DNA from: Bradysia coprophila | Taxonomy: Eukaryota; Arthropoda; Insecta; Diptera; Sciaridae | Length of the DNA: 64,000 bases | NCBI RefSeq assembly: GCF_014529535.1 | Contig: NW_023503301.1 | Coordinates: forward strand, 1-64,000 | Direction of reading: 5' to 3' | Part shown: positions 31,958 to 45,900 of the stretch, one piece after another | Layout: the number at the start of each line of letters is the position of its first letter | How positions within the stretch are numbered: the first letter of the stretch is position 1 | Position numbers and translations under genes: made by a program | The notes under the pieces: model-generated | The model's input: only the letters and a program-made list of their open reading frames with translations | The model's database searches: none | Told to the model about the DNA's origin: nothing

Positions 31958-32573
31958 TAAACAAATAGGGATGGGAGACCTTTTATATTATCGATAATAT
32001 CAATCAAAACAATTTATCGATAATTGATATATCATATCGTTATCGATAATTTGATAATTATCGATAATTATCGAATTATCGAATTATCGATAATTTGATA
32101 ATTATCGAATTATCAATAATTATCAATGTATCGATAATTATCAAAATATCGATATTTCGATAATTATCAAATTTTGATATTTCTGAAAATAATTGATACT
32201 CATAAAGTTATGTTACTGTGAAGAAATTGAAAACTGTTCTAAGCAACTTTTCGAGATCTATGTCTAATTTATCATCATCCTAATGGAAAGATGGAAGATT
32301 TACAGCTGAAAACTGCATGCATTTGTATTGATTTATCTAAATATTCATATTAAAGTAGCTATCAAAATATCGATTTTTCGATAATTATCAAAATATCGAT
32401 ATTTTGATAATTATCGAGATATCGATATTTTGATAATTATCGAAATATCAATTATTATCGATTATCGATATTATTTTTGATAATTTTCGATAAAAAAATT
32501 TATCGATAATCGATTATCGATAATCGATAATTATCGATTATCAATATCAATATCGACCATCCCTATAAACAAA
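31958..32573. mobile_element. 600-bp ATCGATAAT-rich MITE with 8-bp TSD
   Basis: The element is 31966-32565, with TAGGGATGG and CCATCCCTA ends and direct repeats TAAACAAA at 31958-31965 and 32566-32573. Both flanks of its body are degenerate TATCGATAATTATCGAT runs that are self-complementary, separated by about 170 bases of ordinary sequence (32170-32350). hAT-like by duplication length. Confidence 0.85.
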
Positions 32574-32700
32574 ACACTGTACACCTTAGCTGTGTTTCAG
32601 AAGATAAAAAGGAATTACCAAAGATCCGTCGATCCGAGGTCCCGTTTCCCACCTAGCAAATCGATTTTCTCGATTTCGTTAAAATTCGTTAAGGTTTCAG

Positions 32701-34320
32701 TTAAGAGTGATATCGCCAAAACTTGAACCAATTTTGGTGAAAATAAATACAATGGTTCAGCGATCCAGGCAAGCTATAGCTCGTTTGAATCGTCTTTCAA
32801 TTCTAAGAAATAGGGATCTTTTAGTTTTTCTGTTAGTTTCCCATTTTCGGAGTGAACACGTGAAAAGTCATAGCATGTCAAGGGGTGGTGAAAACAGTTT
32901 TTTTGTGATAGCTCAAGACAGACATGTTTCTAAAAGTTGAAAACTTGTAGGAATATAGGCCTTTGGCAGACCTTCATAAAGAGTACAATCATCGGTATGG
33001 GCCGCCACCCGTTCTAGACTTATGACTCAAAATATGGTCAATGTTTGGTCAGTGCTACTGGCTTGCAACAGAATTTATCCGCGGAACTGACTATAGGGTG
33101 TTGTAGCTGGACTTACCCTCTTTCATTCCACGTATAAAAAACCCCAGATAAATTCTGTTGCAAGCCATAAAGTTAGTCGAGGTAAAATGTCGCTCCAGGA
33201 GACCCATATTTTTCAGTGTTTTCAACTTGTTTTTGGTCTTCAAACAGGCTGGAGCGATGGGAATGAAATAAACTAAATCAAAATTACATGTTCAGCTCGA
33301 AATTGTCCTGAACCGAGCGATCGTTGGTCTTGAAAATGTTGCTTTCCTCCTACTTCGTAGTAGGTGGAAAACCTCATTTCTTTGACTTCACAAAATGAAC
33401 AGAAACTGAATTGCTTGCTGCGAATATAGGTTTATTGTAAAGCAGAGATGCGCACCGTCCATTTACATATAAAAAACTTGATTATACACACATTTCCATA
33501 TTGTGTGACCTCTAGTGAAGCACAAACTACATCTTGAGTGACCATTTATTGACTGTAGAAGAACGCTGCGCATCTCTGCTTAGCAAGAGACCTATATTCG
33601 TAGCAAGCAACTGAGTTTCTGTTCATTTTGTGAAGTCAAAGAAATGAGGTTTTCCACCTACTACGAAGTAGGAGGAAAGCAACATTTTCAAGACCAATGA
33701 TCGCTCGGTTCAAGACAATTTCGAGCCGAACATGTAATTTTGATTTAGTTTATTTCATTTCAATCGCTCCAGCTTGTTAGAAGACCAAAAACAAGTTGAA
33801 AACACTGAAAAATATGGGTCTCCTGGAGCGACATTTTACCTCGACTAACTTTTTGGCTTGCAACAGAATTTATCTGGGGTTTTTTATACGTGGAATGAAA
33901 GAGGGTAAGTCCAGCTACAACACCCTATAGTCAGTTCCGCAGATAAATTCTGTTGCAAGCCAGTAGCTCTGTCCAAACATTGACCATATTTTGAGTCATA
34001 AGTCTAGAACGGGTGGCGGCCCATACCGATGATTATACTCTTTATGAAGGTCTGCCAAAGGCCTATATTCCTACAAATTTTCAACTTTTAGAAACATGTC
34101 TGTCTTGAGCTATCACAAAAAAACTGTTTTCACCACCCCTTGACATGCTATGACTTTTCAAGAGTTCACTCCGAAAATGGGAAACTAACAGAAAAACTAA
34201 AAGATCCCTATTTCTTAGAATTGAAAGACGATTCTAACGAGCTATAGCTTGCCTGGATCGCCGAACCATTGTATTTATTTTCACCAAAATTGGTTCAAGT
34301 TTTGGCGATATCACTCTTAA
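32701..34320. mobile_element. TTAA-flanked 1.6-kb palindrome C
   Basis: Starts TTAAGAGTGATATCGCCAAA and ends TTTGGCGATATCACTCTTAA. The two arms, each nearly 800 bp, are almost identical mirror images, meeting in a loop of about 100 bases near 33460-33560. Arms share phrases with elements A, B and D (TAGCTCGTTTGAATCGTC, GGCCTTTGGCAGACC). It lacks a gene. A transcript through it would form a very long hairpin. Confidence 0.9.
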
Positions 34321-34358
34321 GGTTTCAATTAAGATATTTTCATCGACAAATTCGTCAA

Positions 34359-35308
34359 GAGGAATTCTTTTGAAAATCGGCCTACCGAAATCGGACGCAT
34401 TTTCTGATGAAATTTTCTATATCTGCCCAGTAAGGTATTCGACCCTAAAAGCCAGAACCACTTTCAAAAAAATTCTTCGAAGTTTGTGTGGCTCGTGAAA
34501 GGTAATCAAAAACCGAAAACTTGCACTTTTCTTACAAAAATTTCTCCAGTTACGCGAGCCGTACAAGGTCGTGTGGGATGTCATTAGAAAGGTAATCACA
34601 TGTACTATTGAGCCGAATAGGGACTTATTGTGTTTAACATTCATCGACACTGAAATATGTGCAGTTGAAGTTTTCAACCGAAAACTTACACTGTTCTTAC
34701 TGAAATTTCTCGAGGCACACAAAACGTACATGGTCGTGTGGGGTATCATTTGAAAGGTAATTTAATGTTCTTTTGGGCCAAGTAGGGTCTTATGCAGTTT
34801 GGATGCATCTATGATGAAATATGTACACCTAAACATTTCAACTTCTATTTCATCGTAGATGCATCCAAACCACATAAGACCTTATTTGGCCCAAAAGCAC
34901 ATTAAATTACCTGTCAAATGACACCCTACACGACCATGTACGTTTTGTGTACCTCGAGAAATTTCAGTAAGAACAGTGTATGTCTTCGGTTGAAAACTTC
35001 AACTTGAACATATTTCAGTGTCGATGAATTTTAAACCCAATAAGTCCCTATTCGGCTCAATAGTACATGTGATTACCTTTCTAATGACACCCCACACGAC
35101 CCTGTACGGCTCGCGTAACTGGAGAAATTTTTGTAAGAAAAGTGCAAGTTTTCGGTTTTTGATGACCTCTTACCAGCCACAAAAGCTTCGAATTTTTTTT
35201 TAAGTGGTTTTGGCATCTATGATCGAATACCTTTCTAGGCACGCATAAAAAAGTCCACTGGAAAATGCGTCCGATTTCGGTAGGCTGTTTTTCAAAAGAA
35301 ATCCATCC
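34359..35308. mobile_element. GAGGGATTC-family foldback element F2
   Basis: Ends AGAGGAATTCTTTTGAA and TTCAAAAGAAATCCATC are mildly decayed versions of the F1 termini, followed by CCTACCGAAATCGGACGCAT and its complement. The central palindrome around 34845 (GTTTGGATGCATC) matches F1. No CCCGAA-rich insertion is present here, so it shows the uninterrupted form of the arm. Confidence 0.85.
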
Positions 35309-36928
35309 AAACTATGACCGAGTTCCCAAAAAAAAAATCCCTGTTGATGACGTAACATCGAAACGGCTCAATATGCAGACACTAAGACTTACAATGCTCT
35401 ACAGAAAAATGATTTTTTTTCTCTATATCTTTTCCGTCTATTAGTTCCGCAGCGGTGGGTTAAATTTTTCTTTTTCCTGAAACCATATCGACCAGGCTTT
35501 ATATTTTGATGACGTCTATATACTTCGGCACCGAGGGACGAAAAATGATTTTTTTGTTGCTGTTTAGAAAAAGTTAACTTTAACCCAGCGCAGCTTCCTA
35601 CGCCTTCAGTTTGAGATCACCAAAATCATTCATTGGATCTAGTCGCAGGGCCGAACTGGCTCGAAAAAGGACTTTGGGTGTTGTATGACCAGCTGGAGCC
35701 TGTCAAGTCGAATGTTTGTCATCAAAATGATCACATGGCAGTCCGTTTCTGTTTTCATTTGTGCCTGTGTCTGACGATTATTTATATTCCCCTCAACAAC
35801 CGCGACAAAATAGCGAAAGTGTCACAATTTTTGGTGGAAGTTATCTGTTTTATGGTAAGCTACACTCGTACGATTACTGATCGTAGGCAAGCGATCGGGT
35901 ATACTAGCTAGTCATAGGTGTTTCATTTGTCAGGCAACACATTTTTGTTCATTTTAGGCAACACAAACGGACGGAGCAGATAAAGAAAATACTTTCCGGG
36001 ATTGCGGACTGATTCTTTTATTTGGCCTAATGGAAGGACACGTTTTATATAAATGCTTAAAATATAATGTGTGTGTGTGTGTGTGTGTGGTGTGTATGTT
36101 CCAATTTATTGAAGCGATAATGTGTTAATCGCGCGCGCGGTCCTCTCCTCACTTAAAAATAAAGATTATTGTTCGTCGCAACTTAAACGTTTAAACATAA
36201 AACTTGATCGATTTTTTGTCAGAGTGTTCTGAACATACATTTGTGTAGTAGTGGGGCCGCGCAAATAAAATACACCATTTCTTTGTGATCGAATGCTCAG
36301 TAAAATACAACTAAAATGAATTTAATGGGATAAATATTAATGTTGTCGAATAAATATGAGTTGGGTTGAAGAACGTTTTGTTTTTCCTTCTAATTTCTTT
36401 CTTTCGTTTTTTTTTAGGTTAAATTTTCCATTTGAGTACATTTTTCAACCATGGCAAAATGCTGCTTTTTCAATTTTTTTTTACCGTTTAATTATTAATC
36501 AAACACATGAATAGTGTGTGTGTGTGTGTTGTGTATGTGTATGGGTGTGCTGTGTCTATGCATCATTCTTATATCCATAAAATCACCAATCTTAAAACTT
36601 AAAATTTAATTGAAAGCTCTCATCAAGCGTATTCATTTCACATCTAATTAATTTTTTTTTCCATTTTTTATTTTTGAAAAAAAAAAGTTCAAATTTCAAC
36701 TCAAATTGTTTTTTTTTATGAAAGAAAAAGAAAAGGTTAATTCTTGACAGAAATATGATCAATTTAGATCGAGTGGCGCCATTATGTATACATATCGATT
36801 AGAGAAGGAAAAAAAAACAAAGCAACGGAAAATCTGAAATTAATTACTCGGAAAAGTTAAAGAATTTCTTTTTCTCTCTATCTCCTCCTCTTTCTCCTCT
36901 TTCTGCATAAATTTTGTAATATTCTTCT
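35309..36928. other. gap before Fmr1, including its presumed 3' UTR
   Basis: No gene model is supported. A (GT)n microsatellite lies at 36069-36098 and a second imperfect one near 36515-36550. The part adjoining 36929 is T-rich and presumably the Fmr1 3' UTR (minus strand); I could not choose one polyadenylation signal. Confidence 0.45.
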
Positions 36929-39900
36929 TTACGCAGTACCATTGACAGTGTGTTTGTCGGTATTGCTGTTCGCATGTGTCTGAGACTGATCGGGAATCGT
37001 TTTCATAGATTTGTTGGCCCCGCCACCACCACTACCACCACCACCACCACCACCACCATTCCGACGATTTCGGGAATCACGTTGATTTTTTGCTTTTCCA
37101 GCCGTTGTTGGGGCTGTTGTGGCCGATGCCGCCGATGCAGGAATTGTCTTATCATTTATAGTGTTTGTGTTTGATGATAGCTTTTGCTGTTCCGGAATCG
37201 GTGTAGGCTTTGAATTCGATTGCACGTTGGAGTTACCATTTGCTACGGATGATACGGAAATAGGGGAGTTTTGTGAGTTGCGATTTTTTTAGAATTTGGT
37301 CACTGATAGTAGACAATCATTCAGTGCAGTTTGAACGAAATATTCTTCTTACAAAACTGTTTAACTTTCTCTTTCATCTCCAGGTTTCATTTGACGAAAA
37401 TCAAAAATTTTTACTAAATTCAAAAATTTGACGAAAATAAAAAAATTATCGAAAATAAAAAATTTGACGAAATTCGATAATTTGACGAAATTTAAAAATG
37501 TAACGAAAATTGCAAATTTGACGAAAATCAATAAGTTGATGAAAGTCGAAAATTTGACGAAAATCGAAAATTTGACGAAAATCTAAAATATGACGAAAAT
37601 AGAAAATTTGTCGAAATTCAAAAATTTAAACGCTCATAGCTCCAAGATAAGCGACTTTTTAGGGAAACCATAAAACACGTGTCGACTAGAATGTGAAACT
37701 CTATAACTCTATAACTCTTTTAAACGAACTTTCTACAGTGAACGACATCTCAAATGTCTCACTGTCATTTTTTTCACAGAATGTCATTGTGAATTTGCAA
37801 TGACACAATAAAATTCTCAGAAAAATTTGACAGTGAGACATTTGAGATGTCGTTCACTGTATATGCCACATTTTCTGAGTTATGGGTCCTATAGTTTAAT
37901 AGCTTAAAACGCTCATAGCTCCGAAATTATAAGCTTTTATGAAAATTCCTTCAAATTAGTTTCTTAGAATTACGTCCTTGACATACACTGAAAATTTCAG
38001 CCAAATCCACCGGTAAATTCAAAAGTTTCGTTGTAACAAAGTGAAAAAGTGACGAAGTGACAAAGGTTGGTAAAATTCATCTATTTCAAAATGTATGGAA
38101 ATCAATTTCTTCATACAAATTTTCAAGTTTTGAAATTTAATGTCTCGGCCAAATCTTAACTTTATGAGGCGTCCGCAGGGCGGCATGTGATTTTTCTTCA
38201 GAAAATAGTGAAAAAGTGATCAAATTTTCCGAAAATAGTTGGTATTCTCACTATCGATTGATATATAAAAAGTGACCGAATAGTGAACAAAAACCAGCTC
38301 TAAAACGTGAATTTCAAGCACACACTTTTGCTTTCTACTAAGAAAGAGTAAAGTACACTTTAGCGCTTGTTAGCAGCAGGCGGGAGGTTTAAAAATCTTG
38401 AAAAAGAAGCACTTTATTGAGACAAAGCCTTTTTCTTTATCACAAAGTGTGATTGGGAGATCAGAAAATAATAATAAACTTAGTTTTGACGATTTGACTA
38501 AGAACTTATTGTTATCTGATTACTTGTATTTGTCCCTTAAACTGACATGGCTCACAAAATGCAACTTTATTTTTACAAACGTTTTTTTAGAGCAAATATA
38601 TCTACGAGACGATGAGTTATCAAAATAACTCCATAATACTTAAAACTCAACGGCACATGTTTAAACAGACACTTTTATTAAATCGATAATATCTGAATGT
38701 ACCATAAAGGACAGTAAAGGAAGGTGATCAAAAATTTAGAATTGTTTATGGGAAAAATCAAATATCGAAGTTTTTTCTCGCTTACCTCATCAAACTGAAA
38801 GATTGCTAAAAACAAGAGTGACTAGTCCTTTAAAATTGTTTACCTTCGCTTGATTCAAATAGTACATTACTTACCAATGGAACAAATGCTGGAAATGGCA
38901 CTGCTTGTGCGGATTTTGGCGATCGAATCGTAGCCGAGGTTGGTAAACACACAAGAATTTCCATTTACACCATTTATTCCATTGCCAACTTGGCAATGCC
39001 AAGTAAAAGGTATTTTACTCAAAAACTTGATTCAAAATTTAAATATAATTTTACCTTACGTTCCTTTTTTGAACAAGATTCCTCGATAGATTAGGTTTTT
39101 CAATTGTTATACGTACATCGGTTTACCACATTTAGTTTAGTTATCCGTAGATACACTTTTTTAGTCGAAGCCGAGGTCGAAGCTTGTGCGGGTAAAAGCA
39201 AAATAAAATCTGGTTTTTGACAGTTGAAATTCAATTGTCAAAAACTAGACTCGATCATTTTATTTTGCTTTAATTTTATTCCGAGAACGTACGAGTAGAG
39301 CCGTAGCTGGCACAGCAGAACATAGCTCATTTGAGAGGTATTTCAATTCATTATAAAGTAATAGAAGCATTGGAAGCAGAAACTAAGTTTTGTATTGTCA
39401 AGGTCCAAAAATAGGGCGAACCTTTGAGCATTTTTAAGGATAAAAAAATCCCTCCCAAAAGCTGATTTTCACTGTTCCTCTATTTTGAATGTGTTTTTTG
39501 TTAAATACAATTGAATTTATGTCAAAAAATCGCATCAGCTGGAAGTTTTCCAGGAGATGATTTTCTCCATTCATGTATAAGTCACCCTATTTTTGAACCT
39601 TGTCAACACAAAAACTTAAAATGTTTTAAATTTCTGCTTCTTAATATATTTTTGTTTGAATGTCGTATGGGGATGGGGACATCTAGATTGCGTTCACAAT
39701 AAAACCTTTGCAGAAGCATCTGTAGGATACTGGTCGTCTTACCAGTCCCAGAATACAGCTACCTTAGGCTACTTTCTGTTCGACTAAAAAAAATTCTCAG
39801 CGAATTTTATGTTCACATGGGATAAGTGGGCTACCGTAAACTACTCTACGACTAAAAAACAGAAAAACTGAGTTGCCCTAATACGTAGGAAAATCGGAAA

Positions 39901-42900
39901 ATTTTCATATAAGGTAACTGACTGAAAGTTGACCTAATTTGACAAATCTCAAACACATTGAATCGTGAGTGGTCCTATCTATACAAAAGTCATAGGACAT
40001 ATCACGGTTTATTGAATGTTGAGTTGACCGATAATTTTTTCTTCATACAAATTTACACGGAAAACTTAAGATCACTTTTCCACTAGGTCAACTTTCAGTT
40101 AGTTACCTTACTACGTACATCTTTGCGCCGCAGGCAAATTTTGTGATGTCTTTGTGTAATAAATATTTAGTTGGAACAAGAAATGGTTCCGATTTTCAAT
40201 ACTTTTTCCGAAATAGTTAGAAATAGTTAGAAAAGTAAAAAAACAAAAAAAAAGTAAGTCACATGCCGCCCTGGGCGTGTGATAGCTCGTTGAACTCGTA
40301 TGGACGCCTAGATTACGAATAAAAGAAGTGGTAGTAGGGGCGGAGGAGAAAAGTCAAAAAAGTTGTGTATATATGTTCCTCAGTCCTACGGAAACATTTT
40401 TTTTGTCAAATTTTTCAGTGTGAACGGACTTGCGTCACGGCCCTTCACTAACGTAGGGCCATGATTTCGGTTCGTTGGTAAAGATTCAAATTCTACTAAA
40501 AATGTTATGAATTGTTAGCAAACGGCGGCAGTAATATTGGCAATTGTAGGTGTAAGTTGGCAACACGGTTAGCAAAGATGACGATACGTCAAAAATATGG
40601 GGGAAAATGATAGAGAGAAATTAGATGACAACTCGTGATGTTTGCCTTTTCTTAAAAAATTGACGCCACTGAAGTACTACCGTACAACGCATAAAAACCT
40701 CAGAGAGACGAATTAGTGAGAGACTTTCATATATTTTCGTACGTATGCGTTGTACGGTTGAGTGACGGAGATGCCAATAATGCATTCAACTTCTAGTGCG
40801 ATAAAAATGAGCACTGAAGTGAATGCGACCATCAGTTTTATACGAATCATCCCATTAGCCCGCCCTTGCCTGTCAGATTTGGTCATTATTATCGAACTTT
40901 CAATATTTTTTTTTATTGCATCACCTGCTCATAAACTCTGCCTTTGTTTTGTTGTTGCCCCATTACAACAACAAAATTGACACAAAAAACTCCGAAATGG
41001 TTCGTATTGCGCATTTTGATCTTACTTTTACTCTCAGTGACTGATTCAGTTTGGTTCCACTCACCTCCAACATTCTTCTTCCGGCGTCGTCGATTATTAA
41101 TTTTACCCTCTGTAGATGAATTGCTATCTCGCTCTATACTATTTCCGTCACGCGAATTCTCTTTGCTATGCGATGGTTCCGGTTCACGATTATTGCCGAA
41201 CTCTTTCCCATTCGCTCGAATGTTCGGTCGACGATCGTGGCTATTGCGTTTGTCATTATTACCAGGTCCACCACCGCCACTGCGATTATAGGCTCCGTCC
41301 GTGGCGCGAACATTGTTCGTTCCTCGATCTCGATCCCGATAGTGGCTGAAGTTATTGCGATGATCGTTGCGTGTATTATTGTAATTGTCAACCGAACCAT
41401 CACGTCGATCTGGTGGGGTTTAAGATATTCTTTGATTAAAGAAAATATTGTTGACGGTCAAAATTTAGTAAACAAAGTGAATTTGCATGTCTGCAAGTAG
41501 ACGTTTTTGAATCGAAATTGGGATTTTGAAACGGATTTCGTGTCCTTCGATCAGATGGAGAACTTGTCTGTCGACTTTACATCAGAGCAAATATAGCAAT
41601 AGAACAGTGTCCTGTAGATGAAACGCACAAGTGTGTGCTCTTAGAATGACTTGATTCTTCAGAAGCGAAAGAATGTCCACATGAGGACTTGTGGCTGCAA
41701 ACCTCATCTTAATATTGTTTGTCGAGCTGCCAGCATGATTCAGTATTTGATGCAAGCCCAGTGAAACTCGGTATAAATTCAACGTTTAAGGTCGTGTTCG
41801 CAGAATAAAAGCAAAACATGCAACGTGATTTCAACGAATCGATTTTTCTTTTTGACGAAAGTACGAAGAACTGACAGTTGAGCGAGCCTTTCTCAGGAAG
41901 CCGTCAACGGTCAGTTATTGGAAATGTCAAAGAGCGACGACGTATCGTATGAACTGTTTGAAATGTAATATGTTGTGCGGAACGAGATGGTCTAGTTTGT
42001 AAAGTAAAAGCAATAGGAAAGCTGCAGACGTTAAGGCATTGCACACAGGACATTTTTCGTCTTGTTGAAGCTAACGGAATGTAAATAAGCATTAAAGACC
42101 ATTTGAAAAATATTGATTGAACCCTTTAAATGTTGACTTGATTGATAAGCTCTTTGTGCTTTCAGTTTTAACAAACAAAACAAAAAAAAAAGTTGTGAAA
42201 TTTTGAAGTTGTTTCGCGTTGTGATTTTTTGTTTTTGTTTTTAAATTATTTTTTCTTTTCTTTTTGTTTATACAAAAAAACAAACAAAACATGGGCCATG
42301 TCAATTTGTCAAATTTTGTCAATTTGGACAAAATGTGTGGCCCAATAAACAAAACGTTATTCGAAAGTGTTTCTAATCTTCTGCAAAAATTCTCTCGTAT
42401 GAACGACAATTAAGTCAAATTAAAAAAAAAATCAAAAAATTTTTTAATGTTTTTTTAAAGGGCACAAAACATTTTGTCGCATGGACTTAAATTTGTGAAA
42501 TGACACGCCAGTTGTTGATTGTTTTTTTTTATTTCAATTAATTTTTTTTTTTCATTTCTTTAATAAAAAAAGATTAAACAAATTATAGTTTTCCCTTTTT
42601 TACATTTTTTTCTTTCTTTCTTCTTTTTTCATAATCCTAAATAGTTACTAGTTAATAGGTTTTCTTTTCTTGTTTTCTTTTTGTTTGATTGAATGGGTAG
42701 TTTTGTTATTCTTTTGTTATACTTTCCATTTTTCATTATTTTATTAATTTTTTTTTTTAAATTAGTTTAGACACCAATTTGTGATTCAAGACCGTTTTTG
42801 GGTATATATAGTTTCCATCTTTTCTTTTTTTTGTTAGATTTTCTCATATTTTAGTTATAGTTATTTTCAGTCACCTTGTCAAATTAGGAGCAAAGCGGGC

Positions 42901-45900
42901 CGATAATACATTCAAAGCATCATCGGCCATCATACAATGTTTATGGTTTGGCTCAATGGGATTCGTTACACCATCCTGACGACGTTCGGACCTAAGGCTC
43001 GGAACGGGTTCGGGTTGACCTGATCAGTTCAGATTATGACCCGAACCGGTCTTAGACCTGAACCGGAACTAAGACTTCGGGTTCAACCCGAACTTGACCC
43101 GAACCTAAATTTTCGATTTCGGGTTCCAACCGAACCCGACCCGAACCCGAAGTTATTCAACCCGTACTTGACCCGAACCCGAATTTCCATTTCGGGTTTG
43201 ACCCGAACCTGATCTGAACCCGAAACTTTCAAATAGATCAGGTCCGGTTCGGGTGACCCGAAAATTTTACACTAAAAAATGCCAAAAATTTCGGGTTAAC
43301 CCGAACCGGACCTGATTTATTTGAAGATCTCGGGTTCAGGTCAGGTTCGGGTCAAACCCGAAATGGAAATTCGGGTTCGGGTCAAGTACGGGTTGAATAA
43401 CTTCGGGTTCGGGTCGGGTTCGGTTGGAACCCGAAATCGAAAATTTAGGTTCGGGTCAAGTTCGGGTTGAACCCGAAGTCTTAGTTCCGGTTCGGGTCAA
43501 GATCAGGTTCGGGTTCCGGTCTGACCGAACCCGACCCGTTCCGAGCCTTACGTTCGGAGAAGAATTTTTTTGTACTGAAAATATTGTCACTCTCTGTGAT
43601 TGACCTTTCGGCACTCGCGAATATTTATGTTCTGTTCTTAGCCCTGTATGAATAGATTTTTCAAAAATCCTCCTTTCCGCCCTTCATTCGTTCAAAAATC
43701 AAAAAGCCTTCCGGTCATTCCCTTCAGAGCCAGTCTGGGCTTTGCATTTTTTTTTTACAAATTTTCTCTGATTTTATGAGGGGCTTTTGCAGGATTTTTA
43801 AACACAAATCAAATGTGATTGATAAAAGTTAGAATTGCAATGCTACTATGAGCAAACCAACACCAGGCAAATCAATTATTATTTGTTATCTGGTAACCGA
43901 TCGTTCATAGCAGACATTACAATTTGAAAGTTTGGTAGTTGTTGGTAGTTGGACCCCCAACATATTTAGCAGCAAAGATGTTTCTTAGTCGAGAGATGCA
44001 CACCGACTGATGAATTTATTCGGCTTGCTGGTCTATTTACAAATCGAGTATTTGGTAGTTGACTACCAAAGTGGTAGTTGACTACCAAAGTGGTAGTTGA
44101 CTACCAAAGTGGTAGTTGACTACCAAAGTGGTAGTTGACTACCAAAGTGGTAGTTGACTACCAAAGTGGTAGTTGACTACCAAAGTGGTAGTTGACTACC
44201 AAAGTGGTAGTTGACTACCAAAGTGGTAGTTGACTACCAAAGTGATAGTTGACTACCAAAGTGGTAGTTGACTACCAAAGTGGTAGTTGACTACCAAAGT
44301 GGTAGTTGACTACCAAAGTGGTAGTTGACTACCAAAGTGGTAGTTGACTACCAAAGTGGTAGTTGACTACCAAAGTGGTAGTTGACTACCAAAGTGGTAG
44401 TTGACTACCAAAGTGGTAGTTGACTACCAAAGTGGTAGTTGATCTACCAAAGTGGTAGTTGACTACCAAAGTGGTAGTTGATTACCAAAGTGGTAGTTGA
44501 TACCAAAGTGGTAGTTGATTACCAAAGTGGTAGTTGATTACCAAAGTGGTAGTTGATTACCAAAGTGGTAGTTGATTACCAAAGTGGTAGTTGATTACCA
44601 AAGTGGTAGTTGATTACCAAAGTGGTAGTTGATTACCAAAGTGGTAGTTGACTACCAAAGTGGTAGTTGATTACCAAAGTGGTAGTTGATTACCAAAGTG
44701 GTAGTTGACTACCAAAGTGGTAGTTGATTACCAAAGTGGTAGTTGATTACCAAAGTGGTAGTTGATTACCAAAGTGGTAGTTGATTACCAAAGTGGTAGT
44801 TGACTACCAAAGTGGTAGTTGATTACCAAAGTGGTAGTTGATTACCAAAGTGGTAGTTGACTACCAAAGTGGTAGTTGATTACCAAAGTGGTAGTTGACT
44901 ACCAAACTAACAAGGATGTTGTAGAGATGTTTACTGTTTGAGAGCTGCACACCGACTGATAAAAAAGGCGGCTCGGTTGCCTATTTATAATTCGAAAATT
45001 TGGTAGTTGAATACCAAAGTGGTACTTGAATGAGTACCAAGCTAGTAGTAAACAGAAATTCTTGTTTTTAGTTTTTTGAAGAATTTTTGAGGATTTTCTA
45101 ATGGCTCTTGACCGGCATTAAAATAATCTCGAGTAAAATAGGTTGCTTTTAGGAGGATCTAGGGGTCTCTATTGAGAAAATTCAAGTCAAAATTTCCAAG
45201 TTTGGGTCATGACTGCCGACATATACCAATAGGACAGGTAATTAAAAAAAAAAGAAATAAATAAATTATATCAAGTAATTGAACGACCGCAATTGAGGCA
45301 AACTTTAAATATCTGGTGCGTACTTTCTCAAAAATCATGGCCAGTCAGTGGACCTATGAAACAACTACTGCAGTGAATATCTGATTCAATAGGTTCGTTC
45401 CAATTAACTGTAAACCCGAACTTTGCAATACGAACTACAACGATTCAATCCACAAGATGAACATAACATAGACGTCAACTTTGTCGATTTTTCGTTAAAA
45501 TGTTTGTCAATCCGAAAGTTGCGTCCTGTGGATGAAATTTGACATTTCGAAATGACCTTGGAACAAGCCTATGTTTCAGGGTACGAAAATTGCTTCTACT
45601 AGGGCTTTTATTAACCGAATTTACTGAAATCTACCAAACATTTACCGACTTTATGTTTTGATAAAACCAGTAAATTTTTGGAAAATCTCTGTAATTTTAG
45701 GCAAATGTCTGTAAATTCGGTAACGAAATTTGCCAATAATAGGCACTGGCTTCTATGTATTTGTTAAGACCCAGTAGTGACTCGATAGAACCGAACGTAT
45801 TACGATCGCGGACTCTCCTCCATGCTTAGCATTTTCTTCGTCCCATTCTCAAGTGACTGATTAATTTTTGTTTTCATTTGTTTTTGTTTTTTAAATATAA

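Noticed and set aside
36950..37174. Plus-strand frame with a poly-Thr stretch opposite the last Fmr1 exon
   Set aside because: Shadow of the glycine-rich coding sequence on the minus strand.
41134..41403. 89-codon minus-strand frame with ATG at 41403
   Set aside because: Out of phase with the Fmr1 splice junctions; the correct frame in this exon gives an Arg/Asn/Gly-rich FMRP tail with valid donor and acceptor.
44051..44907. CRISPR-like regular repeat
   Set aside because: The 19-bp units are contiguous with no unique spacers, and the sequence is eukaryotic.
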